Source: Bacilli bacterium
GTDB lineage: Bacteria > Bacillota_I > Bacilli_A > RF39 > UBA660
Direction of reading: 5' to 3'
DNA length: 53,316 nucleotides
Assembly (NCBI GenBank): GCA_017460745.1
Contig: JAFUAL010000013.1
Location: forward strand, 1-53,316
Part shown: positions 42,021 to 51,924 of the stretch, in pieces
Layout: each line of letters starts with the position of its first letter
Position numbering within the stretch: the stretch's first letter is position 1
Made by a program: the position numbers and the translations under genes
The notes under the pieces: model-generated
Databases searched by the model: none
What the model saw: the letters and a program-made list of their open reading frames with translations, nothing else
What the model was told of the DNA's origin: nothing

Positions 42021-42617
42021 CTAACCCCTTCTTTCTGTAACAGCTACTCCATCTCCTACACGATAAATCGTTGTTTTATACTGCATATGATTTTCCAAAA
42101 AATATGTATATTCCTTAATCTTTCGAACAATACCAGCTATATTTTTAGAAGGCAATTCTTCTTCATTCATTTCTACATATCCATGAAAATACATATTATC
42201 AGTTAATATGTAACCATCTCCAGTTAAATTTGTTTCAAAGTGCTCAAAGAATTCTTGATTTTTTCCTTTAGCTGCATCTATAAAAATTAAATCATATGTA
42301 TCATCAAGATTAACATTTAAAGCATCATTAAATATTAAAGTAATTCTATCTTCTAAATTAAGTTTTTTTATATTTTTTAATGCTTCCATGTATCTAACTT
42401 CATCACGTTCAATAGTTGTAACATGAACATCATCCCCAGTTAAACACATCATGATAGCAGAGTATCCTATAGCTGTTCCAATTTCTAAAATATTTTTTGA
42501 TTGTTTTTTAATAATAAAATTTGTTAAAAATTCTATTCCTTCGTCTTGCATAATTGGTATATTATTATCAATTGCATATTGCTTAATTTCCCTTATATCG
42601 CTTATGCTGTAATTCAT
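42021..42617 (-). CDS. trmR: tRNA 5-hydroxyuridine methyltransferase TrmR (YrrM)
   Basis: 198 aa class I SAM methyltransferase of the COMT-like O-methyltransferase family. The SAM motif is ILEIGTAIGYSAIMMCLTG (about residues 39-57), then VTTIERDEVRYMEAL and YDLIFIDAAKGKNQEFFEHF (metal/substrate site). In Bacillus, YrrM methylates ho5U34 of tRNAs to mo5U. The operon with TrhP1/2 gives the pathway order. Confidence 0.92.
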   Translation of the reverse strand: MNYSISDIREIKQYAIDNNIPIMQDEGIEFLTNFIIKKQSKNILEIGTAIGYSAIMMCLTGDDVHVTTIERDEVRYMEALKNIKKLNLEDRITLIFNDALNVNLDDTYDLIFIDAAKGKNQEFFEHFETNLTGDGYILTDNMYFHGYVEMNEEELPSKNIAGIVRKIKEYTYFLENHMQYKTTIYRVGDGVAVTERRG

Positions 42618-42618
42618 T

Positions 42619-43692
42619 TTAATATCCTCCGTTTACTTTACTAAGTTCTGCTTTTTTATTTTCAAATTCACGAGATGTCTCATAAAAATAAGTCTCACCT
42701 GTTTGTATATTAGCAATAAAATATAAATAATTTGTCTCAATTCTTTCAATACTTGCTTCTATACTATCACTTGATACCATACAAATAGGAGATGCTGGAA
42801 GTCCCAACATACTAGCATTTCTTGTATTATAAGCATTTTTACTTTCATATTCCGATTTAGTAAGAGGCCTTGTATCATCAAGTTTCAATGAATATCTTGT
42901 TGTAATATCACTTCCAAGTGCCATTTTTTTATTTAATCTATTTATAAATACACTTATAACTTTTTTTCTATTTGATGCATCACTTTTATTAGTAACTTCC
43001 TTCTCTGCAATACTAGCAAGTGTTAATAATTCATGAACACTATATTTATCACTTTCTATTTTTTCTTTATATGGTGTCAAAACGTTATCCATTTTATCAA
43101 GTAATTTTTTAAATATTTCAGGAATTGTTACATCTTTACCTTTAAATTCATAAGTATCTGGAAATAAATATCCTTCTAAGGCATAATAAATATCTTTATC
43201 TTTTATTTCATCAGTAATAAACCAATAATCATTTATTAAACTATCAATATAAGCTGTATCATTTAATATATTTAAAACATCATCATAACTATTATTAGTA
43301 TTATTTTCAATGATTCTTGCTAGTTCTCGATAATTAATTCCTTCTTTGAATGTTATCTTTATAGTTTCATCAATTATAGAACCTGTTCTTATAGATTCTA
43401 CTATCTTTTTTAAAGGCATATTAGTATTTAATTTGTAAGTACCAGCCTTTAAATCTCTAATATCATTAATTCTTAAATACACAAGAAAAAAAGTTTTATT
43501 TTTTATTAAATTATTTTCATACAATATATTTCCAATTTCACGACTATTTGTCCCCTGTGGTACTTCAACTATTTTTTCTTCACCAGTTTTAGATACTGGC
43601 TCTAGGAAAGATGCATAAAGTAATATTGTTGTTCCAAATAGAAATAAAACTAAAGAAATTAGAATTGTAGTCAATTTTCTAATAAACTTCAT
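42619..43692 (-). CDS. mltG: Endolytic murein transglycosylase MltG (YrrL)
   Basis: 357 aa: one N-terminal helix (ILISLVLFLFGTTILLY), a LysM-like domain (VEVPQGTNSREIGNILYENN), then the YceG domain with YALEGYLFPDTYEF, LTLASIAEKEVTNKSD (catalytic Glu in ASIAEKE, near residue 217) and LGLPASPICMVSSDSIEASI. MltG cuts nascent glycan strands to set their length. Outward facing. Confidence 0.96.
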   Translation of the reverse strand: MKFIRKLTTILISLVLFLFGTTILLYASFLEPVSKTGEEKIVEVPQGTNSREIGNILYENNLIKNKTFFLVYLRINDIRDLKAGTYKLNTNMPLKKIVESIRTGSIIDETIKITFKEGINYRELARIIENNTNNSYDDVLNILNDTAYIDSLINDYWFITDEIKDKDIYYALEGYLFPDTYEFKGKDVTIPEIFKKLLDKMDNVLTPYKEKIESDKYSVHELLTLASIAEKEVTNKSDASNRKKVISVFINRLNKKMALGSDITTRYSLKLDDTRPLTKSEYESKNAYNTRNASMLGLPASPICMVSSDSIEASIERIETNYLYFIANIQTGETYFYETSREFENKKAELSKVNGGY

Positions 43693-43703
43693 AGTAACTC
43701 CAA

Positions 43704-44009
43704 TTAATTATTACCACTTGTTTGATTACGTATTTCTTCCTGTATACTTTCAAGTATTGTTTCAATTACTTTCCATTCTTTTTCTGTTTCAATTGGTAAA
43801 AGTTCCATATTATCCATACTCTTTGGATCATAAATTGATGCATATACTTTAATATTACCTTCATTATCTTTAGTATTATCAGTATAAACTATATAACTTT
43901 TTTTTGTTTCATCACTATCAAAAGTAAATAAAACATTGCATAGTATCTCTCGTCCTTCATCATTAATTACTGTAAAAGTATTCTTATTTTCTAAACTATT
44001 ATTTTCCAT
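43704..44009 (-). CDS. yrzB: DUF1292 family protein (YrzB)
   Basis: 101 aa acidic protein with the DUF1292 pattern: FTVINDEGREILCNVLFTFD, YIVYTDNT, VYASIYDP and the C-terminal EKEWKVIETILESIQEE. Function unknown. ATG at 44009 has AGGAG five bases away; the nine-codon extension is rejected. Overlaps ruvX by 11 bases as in Bacillus. Confidence 0.92.
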   Translation of the reverse strand: MENNSLENKNTFTVINDEGREILCNVLFTFDSDETKKSYIVYTDNTKDNEGNIKVYASIYDPKSMDNMELLPIETEKEWKVIETILESIQEEIRNQTSGNN

Positions 44010-44415
44010 TATTTCTCCTATCCAGGAAGCTCTCAAGTATTACAACACTGGCAACACCATCAACTACCTTTTTCCTTTTCATTCTACTTACATTTCCGGA
44101 TATTAATAAATCATTACTAATTTTACTTGTTAATCTTTCATCTTCAAGAATTACTTCTATATGAAAAGCATCTTCTAGTTTTTTCTTAAAATCTAAAACA
44201 ATTCTTGCCATATCACTTTCCGTATTATTCATATTTTTAGGGTAACCAAGTACTATTTTATCAACTTTTTCATCTTCGATAATACTACTTAATTCTCTAA
44301 TTAAATAATCATAATCTTCATTGTGTCTTAAAGTTTTGTAAAAACTTGCAATTACTCCACTTGATTTACTAATTCCTAAAGTTTTCGTTCCTAAATCTAA
44401 TCCAAGATAAGTCAC
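43999..44415 (-). CDS. ruvX: Holliday junction resolvase-like / pre-16S rRNA nuclease RuvX (YrrK/YqgF)
   Basis: 138 aa RNase H-like fold: YLGLDLGTKTLGISKSSG with the catalytic Asp7, VDKIVLGYPKNMNNTES and LEDERLTSKISNDLL with the acidic residues, ending KKVVDGVASVVILESFLD. YqgF proteins mature the 16S rRNA 5' end. Start is GTG at 44415 with AGGAGG eight bases away. First gene of the operon. Confidence 0.94.
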   Translation of the reverse strand: MTYLGLDLGTKTLGISKSSGVIASFYKTLRHNEDYDYLIRELSSIIEDEKVDKIVLGYPKNMNNTESDMARIVLDFKKKLEDAFHIEVILEDERLTSKISNDLLISGNVSRMKRKKVVDGVASVVILESFLDRRNNGK

Positions 44416-44575
44416 CTAAAACACCTCCTATCATATCATATTTTCTCTATATTAACAAGTATATTACACTTTCTACTCACAATATAATAATACATTTTCT
44501 CACTTTATTTTATAGTAATTTTTGTATTATATAAAGTAATATATATATTAAAAACTTTCAATTGACCACGAATAA

Positions 44576-44604
44576 TAAAAAAACACTTTCATAATAAAAG
44601 TGTT
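44576..44604 (-). terminator. Terminator of tRNA-Gly
   Basis: AACACTTT/AAAGTGTT arms (44604-44597, 44589-44582 on the minus strand) with a short loop and seven T. Confidence 0.75.
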
Positions 44605-44617
44605 CGACTCTCAATAT

Positions 44618-44691
44618 TGGAGCGGATGATGGGAATCGAACCCACGTGGTCAGCTTGGAAGGCTGAAGTTCTACCATTAAACTACATCCGC
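44618..44691 (-). tRNA. tRNA-Gly (UCC)
   Basis: Anticodon arm TCAGC-CTTCCAA-GCTGA, anticodon TCC; acceptor GCGGATG pairs with CATCCGC; encoded CCA; 74 bases. Single-gene unit with its own terminator. Confidence 0.96.
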
Positions 44692-44930
44692 ATGAACAAG
44701 ACATATTTAATTATACTAAAAACAAAGAAAAAGTCAACAAAAATTTTGCTTTTTTAGAATATTTTTCATTTTTTCTATAAAAAAAACTATCATATTACAA
44801 CTTTTTCTTTATTTTTTTAATTAACAGCCTTCCAAGTACTTGAATACCAAATATGCATTTAAATAATTTTTTATAAAAAAAGAATTACCTATGTTATAAT
44901 TAATTTGTATTATGAAGAAAGGATGATATT

Positions 44931-45821
44931 ATGGAAAAAGCAAAAGTATATTTTACAAAAGAAATTACAAGTGAAAGTTTAATTAAAATCTATGAAGCAC
45001 TTGGTGTAGAATTAACAGGAAATGTTGGAGTTAAAGTTTCAACTGGGGAAAGAGGATCTCGCGGTTATTTAAAAAAAGAATTAATCGGACCACTTGTTGA
45101 AAAATTAAATGGTACTATTATTGAATGTAATACTGCCTACCCTGGAGCAAGAAACGATGCTAAAGAGCATTTAGAAGTAGCACGTGAACATGAATTTACA
45201 GAAGTTGGAAAAGGTGTTGAAATACTTGATGCAACTGGTGAATTTAAAATACCAGTTAATAAAGGAAAACATTTAGAATATGACATCATTGGAGAAGGTA
45301 TAAAAAAATATGATTCTATTTTAAATCTTGCTCATGGAAAAGGTCATGCTATGGGAGGATTTGGTGCAAATCTTAAAAACCAATCTATTGGAATTGCATC
45401 TCGAAATGGAAAGGCTTATATTCATAGTTGTGGAAAAACTGAATCACCTACCAAATGCTGGATGACAAAGTATGAACAAATTGATTTTATTGAATCAATG
45501 GCTGAAGCTGCTACTGCGGTTGCTGATTATCTAAAAGAAAATAACAAACCAATTGCATATATAACAGTCATGAACGCTTTATCAGTTGATTGTGATTGTG
45601 ATGCACATCAAGGTGAACCCGTTATGAATGATTTAGGAATTATTGGTAGTCTAGACCCAGTTGCAAATGATCAAGCATTTATTGATATGATTTGGAATTC
45701 AACTGATACAGGTGCTGTTAAACTTCAAGAAAGAGTTGATAGACAAGAGGGCCGTTCTATTACAAAATATGCTGAATCGCTTGGACTTGGAACAACTGAA
45801 TACGAATTAATTGAATTATAG
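44931..45821 (+). CDS. DUF362 domain protein
   Basis: 296 aa of the DUF362 type, opening KAKVYFTKEITSESLIKIYE and carrying GVKVSTGERGSRGYLKKEL, IIECNTAYPGARND, SILNLAHGKGHAMGGFGANL and VDCDCDAHQGEPVMNDLGI. The Cys group and SCGKTESPTKC may bind an Fe-S cluster, as in related ferredoxin-linked members, but no full 4Fe-4S ferredoxin motif is present. Enzymatic role unknown. It precedes the EcsC-like gene by eight bases. TATAAT at 44895-44900 and AAAGGATG serve the start. Confidence 0.88.
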   Translation: MEKAKVYFTKEITSESLIKIYEALGVELTGNVGVKVSTGERGSRGYLKKELIGPLVEKLNGTIIECNTAYPGARNDAKEHLEVAREHEFTEVGKGVEILDATGEFKIPVNKGKHLEYDIIGEGIKKYDSILNLAHGKGHAMGGFGANLKNQSIGIASRNGKAYIHSCGKTESPTKCWMTKYEQIDFIESMAEAATAVADYLKENNKPIAYITVMNALSVDCDCDAHQGEPVMNDLGIIGSLDPVANDQAFIDMIWNSTDTGAVKLQERVDRQEGRSITKYAESLGLGTTEYELIEL

Positions 45822-45829
45822 GAGTGACG

Positions 45830-46753
45830 ATGGAAGAAAAAAATAAAATAGATTTTAAAGAACTTACTGATAATTTAACGTCATTTTCTAAACAGAAATT
45901 TAATGAAGCAAAAAAATTCACTAATGAAAAAGCTATTCCAAAACTAAAAGAAACTACAGAAAATACTAAAGAAGCTGTTACAGTTTCTATTTCAACAGTT
46001 ACTGATAAAGTCAAAAATACTGTTACAGAAGAACAAATGTTAGATGTTTTAAATAAATTATACATTAAATCCATTGATGGTATTCCTAAAGTTAGCTTAC
46101 CGGTTGATGATTTAGTAAATGATTATATATCTAAAAACGATAATATTGAAAAGGCCGCTAAATCATTAATTACTAATTCAATAATAAAATGTGGTACTTC
46201 TGGTTTTATTACAGGTTTTGGAGGATTCTTATCAATGATTGCTACATTACCTGCCAATATTACAAGTGTGATGTACGTACAATTAAGAATGTGTTGTGCT
46301 ATTGCTAAAATGGCTGGATATGATATTCATTCGGATCAAGTACAAACTTTAATATATGCTTGTCTAACTGGTTCTGCTGCTTCCGATATTTTAAAACAAG
46401 CAGGAATTAAATTTGGTAATAAATTTGGAACTGCTATGGTAAAAAAAATACCTGGTAAGACGCTTACAGCAATAAATCAAAAAGTTGGATTTAGATTTAT
46501 CACTAAATTTGGTGAGACAGGAACTGTCAATCTTGTCAATGTTGTACCTGTTCTTGGTGGTGCTATCGGTGGAGGAATCGATATAGCAAGCACTAAAATT
46601 ATTGGTAATAATGCATATAATATTTTTATAAAAGGAGAATTACCTTTAACAAACACTGAAACAGAAGAAACAATTCCCGATGCAGATTTTAAAGAGGTTG
46701 AAGATATTGATACTAAAATGCTAGATGAAGCCATAAAACAAAAAAGCTTCTAA
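45830..46753 (+). CDS. EcsC family protein
   Basis: 307 aa. The first about 70 residues are charged and helical with repeats of KE/KN (LKETTENTKEAVTVSISTVT), resembling phasin or LEA-like coils. The EcsC domain follows: FGGFLSMIATLPANITSVMY, LRMCCAIAKMAGYDIHSDQV, VNVVPVLGGAIGGGIDIAST. EcsC accompanies an ABC transporter in Bacillus but is not clearly understood; lone EcsC proteins like this may associate with membranes. ATG at 45830 has GGAG; GTG 45824 is less likely. Its last codons overlap rsmI (convergent, four bases). Confidence 0.85.
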   Translation: MEEKNKIDFKELTDNLTSFSKQKFNEAKKFTNEKAIPKLKETTENTKEAVTVSISTVTDKVKNTVTEEQMLDVLNKLYIKSIDGIPKVSLPVDDLVNDYISKNDNIEKAAKSLITNSIIKCGTSGFITGFGGFLSMIATLPANITSVMYVQLRMCCAIAKMAGYDIHSDQVQTLIYACLTGSAASDILKQAGIKFGNKFGTAMVKKIPGKTLTAINQKVGFRFITKFGETGTVNLVNVVPVLGGAIGGGIDIASTKIIGNNAYNIFIKGELPLTNTETEETIPDADFKEVEDIDTKMLDEAIKQKSF

Positions 46754-47598
46754 AATAATTTTTTCAAATTAATAGAAGCATCATAATATTCATTTTTACT
46801 ATATAATTTATTATTTAAGGATGCTATTTTTATAGCATCTTTTAATGTACATTTTTCTTTTACTAAAGTATCTATAAGAATTGCTTCAGGTGATATATCT
46901 TCATGCGCAGCTTTTTCCTTTTTATTTTTAGAAACAATTATAACATATTCACCTAACTCATAATTCTTATTACTTTGAAGTTCTAAAATTACTTCATCAG
47001 TATTTCCATAATATTTTTTTTCATGTAACTTTGTTAAATCATTTAAAACTATAGTATAGGGATTATTCATAACCTCTTTAATATTTTCCAAAGTATCAAT
47101 AATTCTTTTAGGAGATTCATAAAAAACAGCTATTTCAGTATCTCCCTCATTAATCATTTTTAAATGTTCTTTTTGACTGCTACTCTTTCTTTCTAGAAAA
47201 CCATAAAAGGAAAAATTTGAAATAGTAAGACCTGAAACACTCAAAGCTGTAATAATAGCACTTGGACCAGGTATACTAAAAACATCTATATTATTTTTTA
47301 TACATTCTTTAACAATAACACTTCCAGGATCTGATATACAAGGAGTTCCCGCATCAGTTATTAAAGCAATTTTATCCCCTTTTTTTAATAAATCTATAAT
47401 TTCTTCACTTCTTCTTTCCTCATTAAACTTATGATATGAAACAAGCTTATTTTTTATATTTAAAATATTTAAAAGTATTCCAGAATTTCTTGTATCCTCA
47501 CATAAAATTAAACTTGATTGTTCAAGTACCTCAACTGCTCTTTTAGAAATATCTCCCATATTTCCAATTGGAGTTGCAACAATATATAAAGTTCCCAT
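46750..47598 (-). CDS. rsmI: 16S rRNA (cytidine1402-2'-O)-methyltransferase RsmI
   Basis: 282 aa of the tetrapyrrole-methylase fold: TLYIVATPIGNMGDISKRAV, ILCEDTRNSGILLNI, IALITDAGTPCISDPGSVIV and FYGFLERKSSSQKEHL, all RsmI signatures. It 2'-O-methylates C1402 in the ribosomal decoding centre. In a two-gene unit with the GDPD upstream (six bases between). Confidence 0.96.
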   Translation of the reverse strand: MGTLYIVATPIGNMGDISKRAVEVLEQSSLILCEDTRNSGILLNILNIKNKLVSYHKFNEERRSEEIIDLLKKGDKIALITDAGTPCISDPGSVIVKECIKNNIDVFSIPGPSAIITALSVSGLTISNFSFYGFLERKSSSQKEHLKMINEGDTEIAVFYESPKRIIDTLENIKEVMNNPYTIVLNDLTKLHEKKYYGNTDEVILELQSNKNYELGEYVIIVSKNKKEKAAHEDISPEAILIDTLVKEKCTLKDAIKIASLNNKLYSKNEYYDASINLKKLF

Positions 47599-47604
47599 AC
47601 TAAC

Positions 47605-48537
47605 CTACTTTCTTAACTTTTTACTATCACTAAGTGCACATATATAATCAGGATTATCTGTTATTATATACATATCATTATTATAATTATTATTATTTAT
47701 CAAATTCAAATATTTTTGATTAGAATTAATTGTATAAATTAAATATATTTTATCCTGTTCTATTTTTATTTTATTTAATAAACTATATTTTACAGTATAA
47801 CCACGAAATTCATTATTTTTATTTTTTATATTAGAGCTAGAATTTATAATATATAAATAATTATAATCAGGATATAATTCTACCATAGTATTTAAAAATT
47901 GAAAACAATTTGATTGAATATAAACAAAATCTTTATACGAATTTAATAATCTATCTAATTCTTTCATAAAATCTAAATTAGCAAAATTAGTTTTAACATC
48001 AATAATTAAGGGTTTCTTAAAAGAATAATCTCTAATAATATCTGATAAAAAAATTAATTTTTCTTCACCTAAAGAAACAGTTTTATTTAAAAATCTTTTA
48101 TAAAAAAATAATTGATCTTCATATATTAAATCTAAAAAATTATACATCGGATAATTTTTTACTATATAATCTACATTTTCAGAATCATATTCTTCTAAAG
48201 TCAGGTCTTCTAAACTTATAATTGTATCTTCAAAGCCAACCAATGAATCATGATGCAAAACTATTTTTTGATTTTGAGTAAATCTTACATCTATTTCAAT
48301 CATATCAACACAATCAGACTCTAAAGCTGCATCAATACTCTCTTTTGAATTATCCAAAAACATGCCTGAAAAACCTCGATGAGCAACAATATTTTCTCGA
48401 TGCAAACTATTAACATGATTTTGAATTACTCTATTCGCTATTTTTTCACCTTTTATCAATTTATAAGATTTGTCTGTTAAAAAGAATAAAACAAATGCAG
48501 TAATTACAATATTTTTTATTTTTTTTACTTTATTCAT
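47605..48537 (-). CDS. Glycerophosphodiester phosphodiesterase family protein, membrane anchored
   Basis: 310 aa: an N-terminal helix (IKNIVITAFVLFFLTDKSY) puts the catalytic domain outside. The GDPD motif is ENIVAHRGFSGMFLDNSKES (His, Arg, and Asn/Glu of the metal site), MIEIDVRFTQNQKIVLHHDS (E-x-D and HHD) and KPLIIDVKTNFANLDFM. Usual substrate: glycerophosphodiesters or lipoteichoic acid fragments. The ATG at 48537 has GGGGG upstream at nine bases; the extension to 48588 is rejected. Confidence 0.9.
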   Translation of the reverse strand: MNKVKKIKNIVITAFVLFFLTDKSYKLIKGEKIANRVIQNHVNSLHRENIVAHRGFSGMFLDNSKESIDAALESDCVDMIEIDVRFTQNQKIVLHHDSLVGFEDTIISLEDLTLEEYDSENVDYIVKNYPMYNFLDLIYEDQLFFYKRFLNKTVSLGEEKLIFLSDIIRDYSFKKPLIIDVKTNFANLDFMKELDRLLNSYKDFVYIQSNCFQFLNTMVELYPDYNYLYIINSSSNIKNKNNEFRGYTVKYSLLNKIKIEQDKIYLIYTINSNQKYLNLINNNNYNNDMYIITDNPDYICALSDSKKLRK

Positions 48538-48592
48538 TCTATTTATCCCCCTTAAATATATTTTAATATTTTCTAAATAAAATAGCAAATAA

Positions 48593-48622
48593 AAAGTTTA
48601 AAGATAAATATCCTTAAACTTT
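48593..48622 (-). terminator. ileS terminator
   Basis: AAAGTTTAAGGATA/TATCTTTAAACTTT form a 14-pair stem (one G-T) with a two-base loop; T-run follows on the minus strand. It includes the ileS stop codon. Confidence 0.7.
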
Positions 48623-51600
48623 TACAACATCTAGATATGCATTTATACCATTTAAATTAGTAACTTCATCTACTTTTTTCTCTTGTAAAATCACATCACA
48701 TAAAGTTTCTTTTTTAATAAAATCAATGTAATCCTTTATTTTATCCATTAAATCTTCTTCACTATAACAGTAAATATATATTCTATCTGTAATATTAAAA
48801 TCTTTTTCTTTTCTTAAATTTTGAACTTTACTTACTAATTCTCTAGCAATTCCTTCATTTATTAATTCATCAGTTAATGTTGTATTTAAAATTATAAATA
48901 AATCATTGTTAACACTGGTATCATATCCTTCTTTTGAATTAACCCTTATATCAAGCATTTCTTTATCAAGTTCATATTCTTGATTATTTAATTCAATTTG
49001 AATCTTTTCACCCTTATCAAGTTTAGTTATTATTTCTTTATCAACATTATTTAAATATTCTGATAAGGCTTTGATATTTGAACCAAATACTTTTCCACAT
49101 ACTTTAAAATTAGGTTTTATAGAATAATTAATATAAGAATCTAAATTACTTTCAAACTTAATCGTTTTTACATTTAATTCTTCTTTAATTAACTCAGACA
49201 AATCACCAATAATATTTTTAATTTTAGAATCAAGTATTACTTCGCTTATTGGCTGACGTACTTTAATTTTAACATCTTCTCGAACTTTTCTTCCCATTGA
49301 AATTAAATCACGGACTGTATCCATCTTTTCTTCTATTTTAAGATCAATTAAACCTTCATTGTATTTAGGAAAATCAGCTAAATGAACACTTTCTTCATCA
49401 GTTAATTTAGTATATAAATTTTCAGATGTAAAAGGTACAATTGGAGCTATCATCTTTGAAAGTCCTACTAAAACATCATAGGTTGTTTTATAAACTGCCT
49501 TTTTACTATTATCAATTTCACTTCCCCAGAATCTATTACGATTACGTCTTATATACCAGTTTGATAAATCATCAGATACAAATGTAACTAAAGCACGAAC
49601 TACTTTATTTAAATCATATTCATCGAAACTCTCTGTAACATATTTTAATAGTTTATTATATTTTGATAATAACCATTTATCTATTTCCTCTAATTCATCA
49701 TATTTAACATCATATGTTCTTGGGTCAATTTTATCAATATTAGCATAAGTTTCAAAGAATGTATAAGTATTAAGAAGTGGATTAAAGAACTTACTATGTA
49801 CTTCTTTTAAACCTTCTTCATCAAATTTAAGAGGTGTCCAAACAGGACTTACATAAGGTAAATAGAAACGTACTGTATCAGCACCATATTTTTCAATTGT
49901 TGTAAATGGTTCAACAATATTACCTTTACTTTTACTCATTTTCTTACCATCTTTATCAAGTAGTAAGTCATTTACTAAAACATTCTTATATGGAGATACT
50001 CCTTTTAAAAATACAGATATTACAAGAAGTGAATAGAACCATCCTCTTGTTTGATCAATTCCTTCTGAAATAAAGTCTGCTGGAAATTGAGATTCCCAAA
50101 GTTTCATATTTTCAAATGGATAATGATATTGAGCAAATGGCATTGAACCAGAGTCAAACCAACAATCAATAACGTCACGAACACGATTCATAGTTTTTCC
50201 ACATTTTGGACATTTAATATGCACATCATCTACATATGGACGATGAAGTTCAATTGTTTCATCAATTTTTTCGATAGCCTTACTGGCTAATTCTTCGCGT
50301 GAGCCAATCATCACGTCACAGCCACATTCACATCTCCATAAAGGAAGTGGTGTTCCCCAATATCTACTTCTTGAAATTGCCCAATCGTTCATATTTTCTA
50401 GCCAATTACCAAATCTTTTCTCTCCAACATATGATGGATACCAATTAACATGCTTATTAGCCTCGATTATCTTTTCTTTTAATTTTGTAACTTCAAGATA
50501 AAAACTTGGTTTAGAATAATATAAAAGTGGTGTTCCACATCTCCAACAATGTGGATAATTATGAGACATTTTTTGTTTTTTAAATAATTTATCGTTTTCC
50601 TTTAAATATTTAATAACTGCTAAATCAGCCTCAAAGACATTCATACCTTTCCAAATTCCATCAGTATATTTTCCATCTTCTCCAACTGGATTTAGATAAG
50701 GTAAATTATATTTTTTACCAACTTTAGAATCATCTTCACCAAATGCAGGTGCTATATGAACAATTCCTGTTCCTGAGTCCATTGTTACATAATTGTCATT
50801 TGTCACAAAGAAAGCTTTTTTATTAACTGATAAACTAGGAATTAATTGCTCATATTCAACGTACTCTAAATCTGTACCCTTATATTCCTCTAATATTTCA
50901 TAGTCACTTCCTAATACTTGTTCAAGAAGTGCCTTAGCAAGAATAAATTTATATCCTTTACTCTCAACTTTAACATATACTTCATTTGGATTTACACAAA
51001 GGGCAACATTTGATATTAATGTCCAAGGAGTTGTTGTCCATACAAGAAAATACTCGTCGGCATCTTTTTTCTTAAAAGGTACGATTACTGTTTGGGCATC
51101 TATTTCTTTATACCCTTGAGCAACTTCATGACTAGCAAGTCCTGTTCCACATCTTGTACAAAATGGTACAATTTTTACTCCCTCATAGAACAATCCTTCA
51201 TCAAAAAACTTCTTTAAAATATACCATTCTGTTTCAATATAGTTATTATCATATGTAACATATGGATGTTTTAAATCAATAAACTGACCCATCTTCGTAG
51301 TTAAATCAGAGAAAGCCTTTTCATTTTTCCATACTATTTCACGACATTTTTCATTAAATTCACGAACTCCATATTTTTCAATGTCACCTTTTCCATTAAA
51401 TCCTAATGTCTTTTCTACTTCTACTTCAACAGGAAGTCCATGAGTATCCCATCCTACTTTTCTTAATACTTTATAACCTTGCATCGTTTTATATTTGCAA
51501 AAACTATCCTTTAAAAACTTTGCAACCATATGATGCAATCCTGGAAATCCATTAGCGGTTGCTGGTCCATCATAAAAAACAAAATTTTCTTTTTTATTTT

Positions 51601-51694
51601 CTAGTGATTTATTTAAAATATCTAATTCTTCCCAATGCTCTGATATTTTACTTTCAACAACACTTGCCTTTTCATTATCTAATTTTTTAAACAT
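48614..51694 (-). CDS. ileS: Isoleucyl-tRNA synthetase, eukaryote-like type (IleRS2)
   Basis: IleRS charges tRNA-Ile. 1026 aa. Signature 1 region is FYDGPATANGFPGLHHMVAK, with LHH in place of the usual HIGH; GWDTHGLPVEVEVEK follows, FCTRCGTGLASHEVAQGY, the KMSKS loop KDGKKMSKSKGNIVEPF (near residue 588), then the anticodon domain and a C-terminal tail without a bacterial type 1 zinc ribbon. WDTHGLPVE and SHEVAQGYK mark the type 2 lineage, often linked with low mupirocin sensitivity. Ribosome site GGAGGG. Under a T-box. Confidence 0.96.
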   Translation of the reverse strand: MFKKLDNEKASVVESKISEHWEELDILNKSLENKKENFVFYDGPATANGFPGLHHMVAKFLKDSFCKYKTMQGYKVLRKVGWDTHGLPVEVEVEKTLGFNGKGDIEKYGVREFNEKCREIVWKNEKAFSDLTTKMGQFIDLKHPYVTYDNNYIETEWYILKKFFDEGLFYEGVKIVPFCTRCGTGLASHEVAQGYKEIDAQTVIVPFKKKDADEYFLVWTTTPWTLISNVALCVNPNEVYVKVESKGYKFILAKALLEQVLGSDYEILEEYKGTDLEYVEYEQLIPSLSVNKKAFFVTNDNYVTMDSGTGIVHIAPAFGEDDSKVGKKYNLPYLNPVGEDGKYTDGIWKGMNVFEADLAVIKYLKENDKLFKKQKMSHNYPHCWRCGTPLLYYSKPSFYLEVTKLKEKIIEANKHVNWYPSYVGEKRFGNWLENMNDWAISRSRYWGTPLPLWRCECGCDVMIGSREELASKAIEKIDETIELHRPYVDDVHIKCPKCGKTMNRVRDVIDCWFDSGSMPFAQYHYPFENMKLWESQFPADFISEGIDQTRGWFYSLLVISVFLKGVSPYKNVLVNDLLLDKDGKKMSKSKGNIVEPFTTIEKYGADTVRFYLPYVSPVWTPLKFDEEGLKEVHSKFFNPLLNTYTFFETYANIDKIDPRTYDVKYDELEEIDKWLLSKYNKLLKYVTESFDEYDLNKVVRALVTFVSDDLSNWYIRRNRNRFWGSEIDNSKKAVYKTTYDVLVGLSKMIAPIVPFTSENLYTKLTDEESVHLADFPKYNEGLIDLKIEEKMDTVRDLISMGRKVREDVKIKVRQPISEVILDSKIKNIIGDLSELIKEELNVKTIKFESNLDSYINYSIKPNFKVCGKVFGSNIKALSEYLNNVDKEIITKLDKGEKIQIELNNQEYELDKEMLDIRVNSKEGYDTSVNNDLFIILNTTLTDELINEGIARELVSKVQNLRKEKDFNITDRIYIYCYSEEDLMDKIKDYIDFIKKETLCDVILQEKKVDEVTNLNGINAYLDVVKV

Positions 51695-51699
51695 ATTTC

Positions 51700-51920
51700 C
51701 CTCCTATAATATAAAAACACAGTACTTCGAAAGGACGAAATACCGTGTTACCACCTTAATTTAGTTTTATAAACTCTCATTAACTATAACGCGTTACCGT
51801 ATTTATCTTATCCATAAATAGCACTTGAAAGTGATCTGAATATTTTCATTTTATCTATTCACACCCAACATAGACTCTCTTTAAAACTACAATATTCCGT
51901 CTTTCGCTCTTGCTTATGTA
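51700..51920 (-). promoter_or_regulatory. T-box leader (Ile) of ileS
   Basis: Minus strand carries the stem I loop GGGTGTGAATAG (near 51875), a CAGATCACTT stretch with ATC as likely Ile specifier (51842-51833), the T-box core AAGGTGGTAACACG (51757-51744), in which TGGT pairs with the ACCA end of tRNA-Ile, and a terminator stem of 14 pairs (51749-51714) with T-rich tail. Uncharged tRNA-Ile would favour readthrough into ileS. Confidence 0.92.
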
Positions 51921-51924
51921 CCAA

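Noticed and set aside
44430..44458. TTGTTA-17-TATGAT as ruvX operon promoter
   Set aside because: Its start site would fall within the ruvX ribosome site, removing it from the message; the true promoter is probably further upstream but not clear.
44825..44836. CAGCCTTCCAAG repeats 12 bases of the tRNA-Gly anticodon arm on the other strand, as a possible att site
   Set aside because: No integrase nearby, no extension of the match beyond 12 bases and no element between the copies; probably chance.
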